64,000 nucleotides of DNA from positions 62,001-126,000 of the forward strand of contig NZ_JANLNM010000009.1 in the NCBI RefSeq assembly GCF_024701975.1, given 5' to 3'. Below are positions 39,237-47,059 of this stretch, piece after piece (positions within the stretch are counted from its first letter, which is position 1; each line of letters begins with the position of its first letter). The notes beneath the pieces are model-generated. The model ran no database searches, was not told the origin of the DNA, and saw only the letters and a program-made list of their open reading frames with translations. The position numbers and the translations under genes are program-made. The DNA is from Variovorax sp. ZS18.2.2. Lineage in GTDB: Bacteria > Pseudomonadota > Gammaproteobacteria > Burkholderiales > Burkholderiaceae_C.

Positions 39237-40307
39237 TCAGTTCTTGCCCAGGCCACCCAAAAAATGATTCGCGATGAAGTAATGGTCTTCGTAGATGCGG
39301 TCCTGCATGCCGAGGAACTCGGCGATCGGCACCCAGCGCACCTCGGCCGCATCGTCGTCGGCGCGCACGTCTGAAAGGCCCGCCCACTGGTTGTGCGCCA
39401 GCTCGAAGAAGAAGCCGTGCGTGATCGTGCGGCCGCGCTGCGAGCGGTCGGGCGCATCGAACACATGGCTCGCCTTCATGCTGCCGTTGAGCACGGGCAC
39501 GGGCACCTTGAGCCGGGTCTCTTCCTTCAGCTCGCGGATGGCCGCTTCCTGCAATCGTTCGTGCTGGCCGACAAAGCCGCCCGGCAGTGCCCATGTGCCC
39601 TTGCCGGGATGGAACTTGCGCTGCACCAGCAGGATGTGGCCGGCCTCGACCACGATGGCATCGACCGTGGTGTAGATCGGCGGAAAGTCGCTGCCCGCAT
39701 AGCGGTACTTGTCTCGGTAGTCGATGAGGAAGGCGCGCTCTTCGCAAAGCTCGGCGTAGTCAGCAGTGGTGGTGAACTTGTCGAGAAAGACCGCGGTGCC
39801 GTCGGGCAGGTCGGCCGGTGCGAGCTGGCCGCGGTTCTCGGGGTCGAAATAGAGGCTGCGCACATCGGTGGCGTTCAGGCTCTCCACGCTGTGCTGCCCG
39901 ACGAATTCCCAGTGCGGGAAGAGCTTGAGGTAGTAGCTCGAGGCGTCCTTCAGGTGCCCGACCAGCGCGACCTTGGCCTCGCCGGGCGCGTGGCCGTCCT
40001 GCTGGATCAACCGGTCGACGGCCGACTGGATCGACGCGATCCAGAGCTGGTCGTTGTAGGGCGAGTCGCCCACGCCGACGACGCTCACGCGCATCTGCTC
40101 GGTGCCGCGCAAACAGGCGCGCACCATGCGTTCGCGTTCGTCGAAGGTGAAGGGGTTCTTGACGCTGCGGGGCTTGCGGTCGGAGCCGACAACCACGATG
40201 ACCCGGTCGGCGGCGCGAAGGCCTTCTTCGATGAGTCGTTGGTGACCGAAATGGACGGGCTGGAAACGCCCGATGACGATGGCGTACTGAAACTTGCGTG
40301 TGCTCAC
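39237..40307 (-). CDS. nadM: Bifunctional NMN adenylyltransferase / Nudix hydrolase
   Basis: A 356-residue two-domain protein. The N-terminal nucleotidyltransferase has IGRFQPVHFGHQRLI and the later VGHLKDASSYYLKLFP and STD-type NATDVRSLYF block; the C-terminal Nudix domain (from about residue 200) holds the box GGFVGQHERLQEAAIRELKEET near residues 238-260. The first domain turns NMN and ATP into NAD; the second may clean ADP-ribose-type by-products. Start is GTG at 40307 with GGGGGA 7 bp upstream. With nadV it makes a two-step NAD salvage route from nicotinamide. Confidence 0.94.
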   Translation of the reverse strand: MSTRKFQYAIVIGRFQPVHFGHQRLIEEGLRAADRVIVVVGSDRKPRSVKNPFTFDERERMVRACLRGTEQMRVSVVGVGDSPYNDQLWIASIQSAVDRLIQQDGHAPGEAKVALVGHLKDASSYYLKLFPHWEFVGQHSVESLNATDVRSLYFDPENRGQLAPADLPDGTAVFLDKFTTTADYAELCEERAFLIDYRDKYRYAGSDFPPIYTTVDAIVVEAGHILLVQRKFHPGKGTWALPGGFVGQHERLQEAAIRELKEETRLKVPVPVLNGSMKASHVFDAPDRSQRGRTITHGFFFELAHNQWAGLSDVRADDDAAEVRWVPIAEFLGMQDRIYEDHYFIANHFLGGLGKN

Positions 40308-40327
40308 TTGGGAATCCCCCAAAATTG

Positions 40328-40344
40328 GCGCAATCAACTTGCGC
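40328..40344. promoter_or_regulatory. Candidate operator between nadM and the pseudouridine synthase gene
   Basis: GCGCAA-TCAAC-TTGCGC is a perfect 6-bp dyad in the 81-bp divergent gap, upstream of a GATAGCAT element that could be a plus-strand -10. Whether a NAD-responsive regulator binds is unknown; it does not resemble the NrtR box that I know. Confidence 0.35.
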
Positions 40345-40388
40345 TTGGGTTCAGGATAGCATCGGTGCCGCACATTGATCAACCCCTG

Positions 40389-41222
40389 ATGACCGAGCCC
40401 TCCACTTCCCCCAACGCTCCCGTGCGCCTCAACAAGCGCATGGCCGAACTCAAGATGTGCTCGCGCCGCGAGGCCGACGAGTGGATCGCCAACGGCTGGG
40501 TGAAGGTGAACGGCAAGCCGGCCGAGATGGGCGTGAAGGTCACGCCGTCGGACCGCATCGAGATCGACAAGGCGGCCAAGGGCCAGCAGGCGAACCAGGT
40601 CACCATCCTCATCAACAAGCCCATCGGCTATGTGAGCGGGCAGGCCGAAGACGGCCACGAACCGGCGGTCACGCTGTTCACACCGCAGAACCGCTGGGTC
40701 GATGACAACGCGCGCTTCTTCTTCAGCCCGCAGCAGTTGCGCGGCCTCGCGCCCTGCGGGCGTCTGGACATCGATTCCATCGGCCTCCTGGTGATGACGC
40801 AGGACGGCCGCGTCGCGCGGCAGTTGATCGGGGAAGACTCGGTGATGGAGAAGGAGTACCTGGTGCGCGTGGCCTACCACGGCCTGGGCCAGCCCGCGCC
40901 CACCGGGCAGCTCATCCGCATGGACGACGACGATCCCGTCACGCAGAACGTGCAGGCGGTCTTTCCGCCGGCGATGCTCGCGAAGCTGCGGCATGGCCTG
41001 AGCCTCGATGGCCAGCAGCTCAAGCCCGCGCGGGTCGAATGGCAGAACCCCGAGCAGCTGCGCTTCGTGCTCACCGAGGGCAAGAAGCGCCAGATCCGCC
41101 GCATGTGTGAGCTGGTCGGCCTGAAGGTGGTGGGCTTGAAGCGCGTGCGCATCGGCAAGGTGATGCTCGGCAACCTGCCCGTGGGGCAGTGGCGCTACCT
41201 CGGGCCGCACGAGAAGTTCTGA
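40389..41222 (+). CDS. RluF/RluB-type 23S rRNA pseudouridine synthase
   Basis: A 277-residue enzyme: S4 domain at about residues 13-60 (RLNKRMAELKMCSRREADEWIANGWVKVNGK) and catalytic domain with the LAPCGRLDIDSIGLLVMTQDG motif, in which the aspartate of GRLDxxSxGLL is the nucleophile (D in GRLDID). The end VLTEGKKRQIRRMCELVGLKV is typical for the RsuA/RluB/RluE/RluF group; RluF is the best match by the LINKPIGYVSGQAEDGHEPA loop. It isomerises one uridine of 23S rRNA. Codes 10 bp from the next gene. Confidence 0.88.
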   Translation: MTEPSTSPNAPVRLNKRMAELKMCSRREADEWIANGWVKVNGKPAEMGVKVTPSDRIEIDKAAKGQQANQVTILINKPIGYVSGQAEDGHEPAVTLFTPQNRWVDDNARFFFSPQQLRGLAPCGRLDIDSIGLLVMTQDGRVARQLIGEDSVMEKEYLVRVAYHGLGQPAPTGQLIRMDDDDPVTQNVQAVFPPAMLAKLRHGLSLDGQQLKPARVEWQNPEQLRFVLTEGKKRQIRRMCELVGLKVVGLKRVRIGKVMLGNLPVGQWRYLGPHEKF

Positions 41223-41232
41223 GCCCTTGCTG

Positions 41233-42342
41233 ATGGCCGCCCTGCTGAGCCAGCGCGCGCTGAACCGGGCCACGCTGGCGCGGCAGATGCTGCTGGAGCG
41301 GCGCAAGGCGACGGTCGTCCAGGCCATCGAAAAACTGGGCGGCCTTCAGGCGCAGGCGCCGAACCCGCCGTACATCGGCCTGTGGAGCCGGCTCGAAGGC
41401 TTCCGCCGCGAACAACTGACCGATGCACTGAAGAAGCGCCGCATCGTGCGCATGTCGACGCTGCGCGCGACCCTGCACCTGATGGCCGCATCGGACGCGC
41501 TGGCATGGCGCCCGTTGCTCGAGGCCGTGCATCAGCGGGGCCTGTCGGGCGAGCATTCGCGGGCCCTTGAAGGCATCGACCGTGCCGCCGTGGTGAAGGT
41601 CGGATGGGCGCTGCTGGAAGAAGGCCCGCTCACCAATACCGAACTCGGGCAAGGGCTCGCGGCGCACTGGAAAGACCGGGTGCCCGCCTCGCTCGCCGCA
41701 CTCATCCGCAACAATGTGCCGCTGGTGCACCTGCCGCCCGCGGGCAGCTGGAACTCGCACCAGAATGCACGGCTGCAGCCCATCGGGCAGTGGCTCGGCG
41801 AATCTGCCGCCGATGTCGCTTCCGCCACGCAGGACGACCTGCTGCTGCGCTACCTGGCCGCCTTCGGCCCCGCCACGCTCGCCGATGCCGGCGCGTGGTC
41901 GGGCCTCACCGGCTGGAAGGCGGTGGCGGAGCGCCTGCGCCCGCAGTTGCGCGTGTTCATCGGCGAGCAGGGCCAGGAACTGTTCGACCTGCCACGCGCG
42001 CCGCGTCCCGACCCCGATTCGCCCGCACCGCCACGCCTGGTTGCCGAATGGGACAACCTGCTGCTCTCCCACGTCGACCGAAGCCGCGTGATGAGCGAGG
42101 CGTATCGCGCCCGCGTGTTCACCGTCAACGGCATCGTGCGCGGCACGGTGCTGCTCGACGGCTTCGTCGCGGGCACCTGGAAGATCGAGCGGGCGAAGAA
42201 CACGGCCACGGTGGTGCTGGAGCCCTTCTCGCGTTGGTCCAGGGCCGACCGGCTCGGCGTGCAGGAAGAGGCGATGCGCCTGCTGGCCTTTGCCGCGGAC
42301 GGTGACGGCGAAGGCGAGCGGCACGACGTCCGCGTGCTGTGA
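41233..42342 (+). CDS. Winged-helix (HTH_42/AlkZ-like) DNA-binding protein
   Basis: A 369-residue protein of the HTH_42 superfamily: tandem winged helices with the N-terminal LGGLQAQAPNPPYIGLWSRL and the RMSTLRATLHLM segment, and the C-terminal EWDNLLLSHVDRSRVM block. The latter resembles the QxQ/QxD loop area of AlkZ/YcaQ DNA glycosylases (here QAQAP). AlkZ-like enzymes unhook interstrand crosslinks or protect antibiotic producers; many homologues lack proven activity. Start set at ATG 41233 (a TTG at 41227 is also in frame). It follows the pseudouridine synthase gene closely, perhaps co-transcribed. Confidence 0.8.
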   Translation: MAALLSQRALNRATLARQMLLERRKATVVQAIEKLGGLQAQAPNPPYIGLWSRLEGFRREQLTDALKKRRIVRMSTLRATLHLMAASDALAWRPLLEAVHQRGLSGEHSRALEGIDRAAVVKVGWALLEEGPLTNTELGQGLAAHWKDRVPASLAALIRNNVPLVHLPPAGSWNSHQNARLQPIGQWLGESAADVASATQDDLLLRYLAAFGPATLADAGAWSGLTGWKAVAERLRPQLRVFIGEQGQELFDLPRAPRPDPDSPAPPRLVAEWDNLLLSHVDRSRVMSEAYRARVFTVNGIVRGTVLLDGFVAGTWKIERAKNTATVVLEPFSRWSRADRLGVQEEAMRLLAFAADGDGEGERHDVRVL

Positions 42343-42361
42343 CCCTTTCGCCCGCACGGCG

Positions 42362-42378
42362 CCTAAGCCCGGCCTAAG
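42362..42378. promoter_or_regulatory. Direct-repeat response-regulator box upstream of the two-component operon
   Basis: CCTAAG at 42362 and 42373 repeat with an exact 11-bp period (CCTAAGCCCGGCCTAAG). The same arrangement, GCTAAG then GCTAAC with the same period, lies at 44563-44579 before the small exported protein. Such half-sites fit a QseB/PmrA-type regulator; autoregulation is likely. Confidence 0.6.
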
Positions 42379-42463
42379 ACTCCGCCCCTACGCTGCGCCG
42401 CGGCGCAGGGCACTACCGATCATCCCGATCACGTGCTACCTTGCGGCCCAAGGAGTCGCTGCA

Positions 42464-43120
42464 ATGCGCGTGCTTTTGGTGGAAGACGACGAAATGATTG
42501 GGCGCAGCCTGAAACAGGCGCTCGAGGGCGCGGGCTGGTCCGCCGACTGGGTGCGCGACGGCGAACTCGCGCAGAGTGCATTGGGTGACGGCGGCTACAC
42601 CTGCGTGCTGCTCGACCTGGGCCTGCCCAAGCAGGACGGCACCGACGTGCTGCGGCGCGCACGCGAACGCGGCGATGCGACACCGGTGCTGGTGCTTACC
42701 GCGCGCGACGGGCTGGACGACCGCATCAACAGCCTGGACCTGGGTGCCGACGACTACCTGCTCAAGCCCTTCGAGTTCCGCGAGCTGCTCGCGCGCATGC
42801 GGGCCATCGTGCGCCGGCGTGACGGTGCGGCGCATTCACTGGTCGGTAGCGGCGTTCTGCAACTGGACCTGACGACGCGCGAGGTGCTGGTGAACGGCGC
42901 GCGCGAGGCGCTTACCGCGCGCGAGTTCGCGTTGTTGCATGCGCTGCTGGAGCGGCCGGGCGCGATCCTTTCTCGCGAGCAGCTGGAAAACCGCATCTAC
43001 GGCTGGGGCGAGGAAGTGACGAGCAACGCGATCGACGTGCTGATCCACGGCATGCGCCGCAAGCTCGGTGCCGAGTCCATCCGCAATGTGCGTGGACTCG
43101 GCTGGCGCGTGGCTGCATGA
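42464..43120 (+). CDS. OmpR-family response regulator, QseB/PmrA-like
   Basis: A 218-residue regulator: the receiver has the acidic pair in VEDDEMIGRSL, phosphoacceptor D51 (LLDLGLPKQDG), switch residue T in VLTARDG and K in LLKPFEF; the winged helix at about 125-215 (LTAREFALLHALLERPGAIL, NAIDVLIHGMRRKLGAESIR). The length and NVRGLGWRV ending match QseB. AAGGAG precedes the ATG by 11 bp. Its stop is the first part of a 60-bp linker repeat that leads to the histidine kinase. Confidence 0.92.
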   Translation: MRVLLVEDDEMIGRSLKQALEGAGWSADWVRDGELAQSALGDGGYTCVLLDLGLPKQDGTDVLRRARERGDATPVLVLTARDGLDDRINSLDLGADDYLLKPFEFRELLARMRAIVRRRDGAAHSLVGSGVLQLDLTTREVLVNGAREALTAREFALLHALLERPGAILSREQLENRIYGWGEEVTSNAIDVLIHGMRRKLGAESIRNVRGLGWRVAA

Positions 43121-43176
43121 GCCACTGGGCCGCCCCAAGGCGAATAGCGCAGCCGAAGGCGGAGGTGGCCCAATGA
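43117..43176 (+). repeat. Intercistronic linker repeat, copy A, with mini-ORF
   Basis: The element starts at the stop codon of the response regulator (ATGA) and ends at the ATG of the kinase, carrying GGAGGT 6 bp before it. Its frame reads MSHWAAPRRIAQPKAEVAQ and its TGA overlaps the kinase ATG (ATGA). Copy B at 58635-58697 is about 80-85% identical and sits the same way between two unrelated genes. Confidence 0.7.
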
Positions 43177-44567
43177 ACACGGCGCCGGCCCCGCCCGCCG
43201 AACCGATCGCGCGCAAGGCATCGCGTCGCCCGAGGTCTGTGCGCACGCAATTGCTGCTCTGGCTCATCACGCTGCATCTCGCGGCGGCGGTGCTCACGGG
43301 CTGGTTCACCTTCATCGCCTACGGCCACCTGGTCCACAACGCGCTGGACGACCAGATGCGGCTGGTGGCCGAATCCTATGGGGGCGGCGATCCGCAGAAG
43401 ACGCCGCAGCCGCTCAATACCGACGAGATCTTCGAGCACGGTGCCATCGTCGTGCAGATCTGGAACACCGACGGCACGTTGCGCGCCACGTCGTGGCCTT
43501 TGCTGCCGGTGGTGCTGCAGCCCCAGCCCGGTTTCAGCGATGTGGATGTCGGCACGCGATTGCGCGCGAACTGGCGCGCCTACACCGTCGAGCCCGGCAC
43601 CCGCGCCGACCAGCCGCGCGTGCAGGTGCTGCAGAACGAGGACTATCGGCAGCGCCGCGTGCTGAAGCGCGCGCTGCTGGAAGGCCTGCCGATCGCGGTG
43701 CTCCTGCCGCTGACGCTGCTGATCCTCTGGCTCATCGTGTCAGCGGCTTCGCGCTCGCTGCGCGCGGTGGCGCGTGACGTGGCTTCGCAGGACGAGCGCA
43801 GCCCCACCGAGCTCTCGCTCGCGCGCGTGCCGGACGAGATCGCGCCACTGGTGACCGCCTTCAACAACCTGTTGTCGCGCGTGCGCAGTGCCTTCGCCAC
43901 GCAGCGGCGCTTCGTGCAGGACGCGGCGCACGAACTGCGCACGCCGATGGCCGCGATCGGCCTGCAGATCGAGAACCTGCGCGCGCATGTGCCGGCCGGC
44001 GAAGCCACCGACCGCTTCAACCAGCTCGAAGCCGGGGTCACGCGTGCGCAGCACCTCATCGAGCAGTTGCTGAGCCTCTCGCGGCAGGACGCGCCGCAGC
44101 GCGCCATGGCACGCGAGTCCATCGATATCGAGGTGCTGCTGCGCGAAAGCGTGAGCCAGCTGATGGTGCTGGCCGATGCACGGCGCGTGGACGTGGGCTT
44201 CGAAGGCAGCATCACGCCGGTGGTGTCCGCGCCCGCGGCCGAGTTGCGCAGCGTGTTCGACAACCTGATCGACAACGCGCTGCGCTATGCGCCCGAAGGC
44301 GGCGTGGTCGATGTGCGGTTGCACGAGGTCGAAGGCCATGCGGTGGTCGACGTGCTCGACAACGGGCCGGGCATTCCACCGTCCGCCATGGGCCGTGTGT
44401 TCGACCGGTTCTTTCGCGTGCCGGGCGCGGCGGCCGGCGGCAGCGGACTCGGGTTGGCGATTGCACGAACCGCCGCCGAGCGGAACGGAATGCGCATCGA
44501 GCTGCGCAACCGCGACGATGGCCAAGGGCTCATGGCGCGCGTGCATCTGCCGTCATCGCCCCGCTAA
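43173..44567 (+). CDS. Two-component sensor histidine kinase, QseC-like
   Basis: A 464-residue inner-membrane kinase: a helix at about 23-45 (RTQLLLWLITLHLAAAVLTG), a periplasmic sensor loop (about 50-155), a second helix (IAVLLPLTLLILWLIVSAAS) and then HAMP-like, HisKA with H253 in DAAHELRTPMAAIG and HATPase with N-box DNLIDNALRYAPEG and G-box GSGLGLAIARTAAE. It pairs with the upstream regulator. The signal is unknown. Start ATG 43173 has the GGAGGT site of the linker repeat. Confidence 0.93.
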   Translation: MNTAPAPPAEPIARKASRRPRSVRTQLLLWLITLHLAAAVLTGWFTFIAYGHLVHNALDDQMRLVAESYGGGDPQKTPQPLNTDEIFEHGAIVVQIWNTDGTLRATSWPLLPVVLQPQPGFSDVDVGTRLRANWRAYTVEPGTRADQPRVQVLQNEDYRQRRVLKRALLEGLPIAVLLPLTLLILWLIVSAASRSLRAVARDVASQDERSPTELSLARVPDEIAPLVTAFNNLLSRVRSAFATQRRFVQDAAHELRTPMAAIGLQIENLRAHVPAGEATDRFNQLEAGVTRAQHLIEQLLSLSRQDAPQRAMARESIDIEVLLRESVSQLMVLADARRVDVGFEGSITPVVSAPAAELRSVFDNLIDNALRYAPEGGVVDVRLHEVEGHAVVDVLDNGPGIPPSAMGRVFDRFFRVPGAAAGGSGLGLAIARTAAERNGMRIELRNRDDGQGLMARVHLPSSPR

Positions 44568-44579
44568 GTCGCAGCTAAC
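44563..44579. promoter_or_regulatory. Direct-repeat response-regulator box upstream of the small exported protein
   Basis: GCTAAG-TCGCA-GCTAAC repeats with an 11-bp period, matching the box at 42362-42378. A TAGAGT element (44612-44617) about 32 bp further on can serve as -10 for the gene at 44693. The first half overlaps the kinase stop codon. Confidence 0.6.
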
Positions 44580-44692
44580 TCTTCGCTCACTCTCATCTCA
44601 GTCGGGGTGCCTAGAGTGCGTTCAGGTCCTGCCACGCGCAGTTCGCGCGATGGCACGAGACCGGAGACAACCTGCCTTCAGGAGAACACACC

Positions 44693-45031
44693 ATGCGCAC
44701 TTCCTTCAAGCTTCTCGCCATCGGTTCCTTCGCTGCGCTCGCAACGCTGGGCACCGTGAACGCATCGGCCGAAACGACCGATGGCTCCGACTTCCATCCG
44801 CTGCAGATGAACTCGGCCGAAAAGCCCGAGGTTCAGGCCGGTGCGATGGCTGCAGCGCGTCCGAGCGGCACCGAGTCCGTCGGCCAGTCGACCAGCGCGC
44901 CCGCGATGTTGTCGAAGGTCTCGGACACCGAAGTGCAGGCCGGCGCCTATGCCGCCTCGCACCCCGCCGGCACCGAGTCGATCGGCCAGTCGACTGCGCT
45001 GCCGCTGGTGAAGTCGGCCAACGGCAGCTGA
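44693..45031 (+). CDS. Small exported protein with a two-fold repeat, probable target of the adjacent two-component system
   Basis: A 112-residue protein with signal peptide MRTSFKLLAIGSFAALATLG and cleavage after ASA. The mature part has two copies of a 26-residue unit: VQAGAMAAARPSGTESVGQS and VQAGAYAASHPAGTESIGQS. It has no cysteine. I do not recognise a named family; related short repeat proteins are common in Comamonadaceae. It shares an 11-bp direct-repeat box with the regulator operon just upstream, so it is probably made in response to the QseC-like signal. AGGAG precedes the ATG. Confidence 0.75.
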   Translation: MRTSFKLLAIGSFAALATLGTVNASAETTDGSDFHPLQMNSAEKPEVQAGAMAAARPSGTESVGQSTSAPAMLSKVSDTEVQAGAYAASHPAGTESIGQSTALPLVKSANGS

Positions 45032-45035
45032 TTGC

Positions 45036-45061
45036 GATCGTCGACGGGGACGGCGACGATC
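45036..45061. terminator. Hairpin between the convergent exported-protein and aquaporin genes
   Basis: GATCGTCG and CGACGATC form a perfect 8-bp stem over a 10-base loop (ACGGGGACGG), in the 28-bp gap between two convergent stop codons. There is no T-run, so a terminator role is plausible but not proven. Confidence 0.4.
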
Positions 45062-45767
45062 AGTCGTCGTTGCCGTTGCTGAGCAAGGCGCGGTAGATCA
45101 CCGCGCCGATGATCGCGCCCACGATGGGTGCGACCCAGAAGAGCCACAGTTCCGACACCGCATAGGACGGCCCGAACAAGGCCGGGCCCGTGCTGCGCGC
45201 CGGATTCACCGACGTGTTGGTCACCGGGATCGAGATCAGGTGGATCAGCGTGAGGCACAGGCCAATGGACAGGCCCGCGAAGCCGCCGGCTGCGCGCTTG
45301 GCCGTCGAGCCCAGGATCACGATCAGGAACACGGCCGTCATCACCACTTCGCACAGCGCGGCGGCGTACAGGCCGTACTTGCCGGGCGAGTGTTCGCCAT
45401 AGCCGTTGGTGGCGAAGCCGCCGATGTCGGCGCCCGGCTTGCCCGTGGCGATCAGGTAGAGAATGCCGGCCGCCGCAATGGCGCCGAGCACCTGCGACAC
45501 GATATAGCCCGCGAGCTGCGAGGCCTTGAAGCGACCCGCGGCTGCGAGGCCGATCGATACCGCCGGATTGAAGTGGCCACCGGAGATCGGCCCCAGCGCA
45601 TAGGCCCCTGTCACCACCGTGAGACCGAAGGCCAGCGAGACCCCGAGCAGGCCGATGCCGACACCCGGAAAGGCCGCGGCCAGAACTGCGCTTCCGCAGC
45701 CTCCGAGCGTGAGCCAGAAAGTACCAATGAACTCGGCCGACCACTTTTTGTAGGTACTGTGTTCCAT
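45060..45767 (-). CDS. aqpZ: Aquaporin Z
   Basis: A 235-residue six-span MIP channel with both NPA boxes: N67 (GGHFNPAVSIG) and N188 (NTSVNPARSTGPALF), the arginine after the second box (R191) being the selectivity-filter Arg of water-specific aquaporins, and H in the GHFNPA region. It conducts water across the inner membrane. The start ATG is at 45767; the upstream part of the open frame is not MIP-like. A cysteine at position 24 and C171 are retained. Confidence 0.93.
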   Translation of the reverse strand: MEHSTYKKWSAEFIGTFWLTLGGCGSAVLAAAFPGVGIGLLGVSLAFGLTVVTGAYALGPISGGHFNPAVSIGLAAAGRFKASQLAGYIVSQVLGAIAAAGILYLIATGKPGADIGGFATNGYGEHSPGKYGLYAAALCEVVMTAVFLIVILGSTAKRAAGGFAGLSIGLCLTLIHLISIPVTNTSVNPARSTGPALFGPSYAVSELWLFWVAPIVGAIIGAVIYRALLSNGNDD

Positions 45768-45947
45768 AACGCTCCATCCTGAAGTTGAGAAAGCGCGCCT
45801 GGCCCAGGACCAGGCGCGGGCGCATTCTGAAACGAGAAATGGAGAGCGTCGAGCACTGCGTTGCGATGAACGGAATCTCTTCACGGATCGCGTAATTTTT
45901 GTGCGATGCCGCAACTGCGTTGCATGTGAACGGAAGGACTCAATACC

Positions 45948-46958
45948 TCAGAGCGTGATGACGATCTTTCCGAATGCGCCGCGTTCCAGGTGATCGAGCG
46001 CGGCAGGCAGCGCATCGAAACCATACTGCGCCGCGATCACCGGCTTGAGCGTGTTGATGTCGATGGCGCGCACCAGGTCTTCGAGTGCGCGCCGGTGGCC
46101 GACGCCGATGCCCTGCATCGTCACGCGGCCGAGCACCATCGCGTAGAACGATGCGCTCAAGGTCTCGCCGCCGAGCATGCCGATGATCGACACGCGCCCG
46201 CCCTGCTTGGCGGCCTGCAGCGAGCGATCGAGGTGGGGGCCGCTCGACAGTTCGAGCACGTGGTTCGCGCCGCGTCCGTTCGTGAGCCTGCGCACTTCCG
46301 CAGGCCAGTCATCGCCCCGCAGCAGCACATGCGAAGCGCCGAGCGCGAGCGTCTGTTCGCGCTTGTCTTCGCTGCCCGTCACCACGATGGCCTGCGCGCC
46401 GTGCAGTCGCGCCAGTTGCAGGCCGAACAGTGCGACGCCGCCGGTGCCGTGGATCAGCACGGTCTCGCCCGCGCGCAACCCGCCGGTCTCGGCGAGTGCG
46501 AACCATGCGGTGAGGCCCGCGCACGGCAGCGTGCTTGCTTCGGCCAGGCTCAGCGTGGCGGGCGCCGCGACGGCCCAGGCTGCGTCGATCAGCACATGCG
46601 ATGTGAGCATGCCCGGCCCCGGGCCGCCGGCGAGCACGGCCTCGCTGTGCCAGTGGCTGTCGATCCATCCGCCCCAGAAGGTGTTGACGACGCGGTCGCC
46701 CGCGGCAAAGCGCTTCACTCCGAGGCCCGTGGCGATCACCGTGCCCGCCATGTCGGAGCCGGGCGTGAAGGGCATCTCGAGCTTCATGCCCATGCCGTCG
46801 CGAATCATCAGCAGATCGCGGTAGTTGAGCGATACCGCGCCGACGCGCACGAGGATCTGGCCCGCGCCCGGCACGGGCAGCGGCGCTTCGGCCTGCTCGA
46901 GATGGGCGCGGCCGAATTGGGGAAGCTGCCAGCGGCGCAGCGTCTGGGGTTCTTGCAT
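45948..46958 (-). CDS. NAD(P)-dependent MDR-family oxidoreductase
   Basis: A 336-residue medium-chain dehydrogenase: GroES half with SLNYRDLLMIRDGMGMKLEM and PGSDMAGTVIATGLG, then a Rossmann half with VLIHGTGGVALFGLQLARLH (GTGGVALFG). The catalytic zinc Cys/His set is missing, placing it with the zinc-independent quinone reductase/alcohol dehydrogenase branch. It is divergent from a LysR gene across a 14-bp palindrome, so it is the likely target of that regulator. Substrate unknown. Confidence 0.87.
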   Translation of the reverse strand: MQEPQTLRRWQLPQFGRAHLEQAEAPLPVPGAGQILVRVGAVSLNYRDLLMIRDGMGMKLEMPFTPGSDMAGTVIATGLGVKRFAAGDRVVNTFWGGWIDSHWHSEAVLAGGPGPGMLTSHVLIDAAWAVAAPATLSLAEASTLPCAGLTAWFALAETGGLRAGETVLIHGTGGVALFGLQLARLHGAQAIVVTGSEDKREQTLALGASHVLLRGDDWPAEVRRLTNGRGANHVLELSSGPHLDRSLQAAKQGGRVSIIGMLGGETLSASFYAMVLGRVTMQGIGVGHRRALEDLVRAIDINTLKPVIAAQYGFDALPAALDHLERGAFGKIVITL

Positions 46959-47002
46959 CGAAAAGGCTCCACGGGAAACAGCAAAGCCTGGATGCTATTG
47001 AC

Positions 47003-47036
47003 GATGAAAACTATCCGGTGGTGGATAATTTTCATC
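47003..47036. promoter_or_regulatory. Large imperfect palindrome in the LysR/oxidoreductase divergon
   Basis: GATGAAAACTATCC and GGATAATTTTCATC are inverted complements (13 of 14 match) around GGTGGT. The size and the T-N11-A spacing within it fit a LysR tetramer site. It is 45-80 bp from the oxidoreductase start and 24 bp from the LysR ATG. Confidence 0.7.
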
Positions 47037-47059
47037 TTGATGGCGCTTGAAAGTATCCA

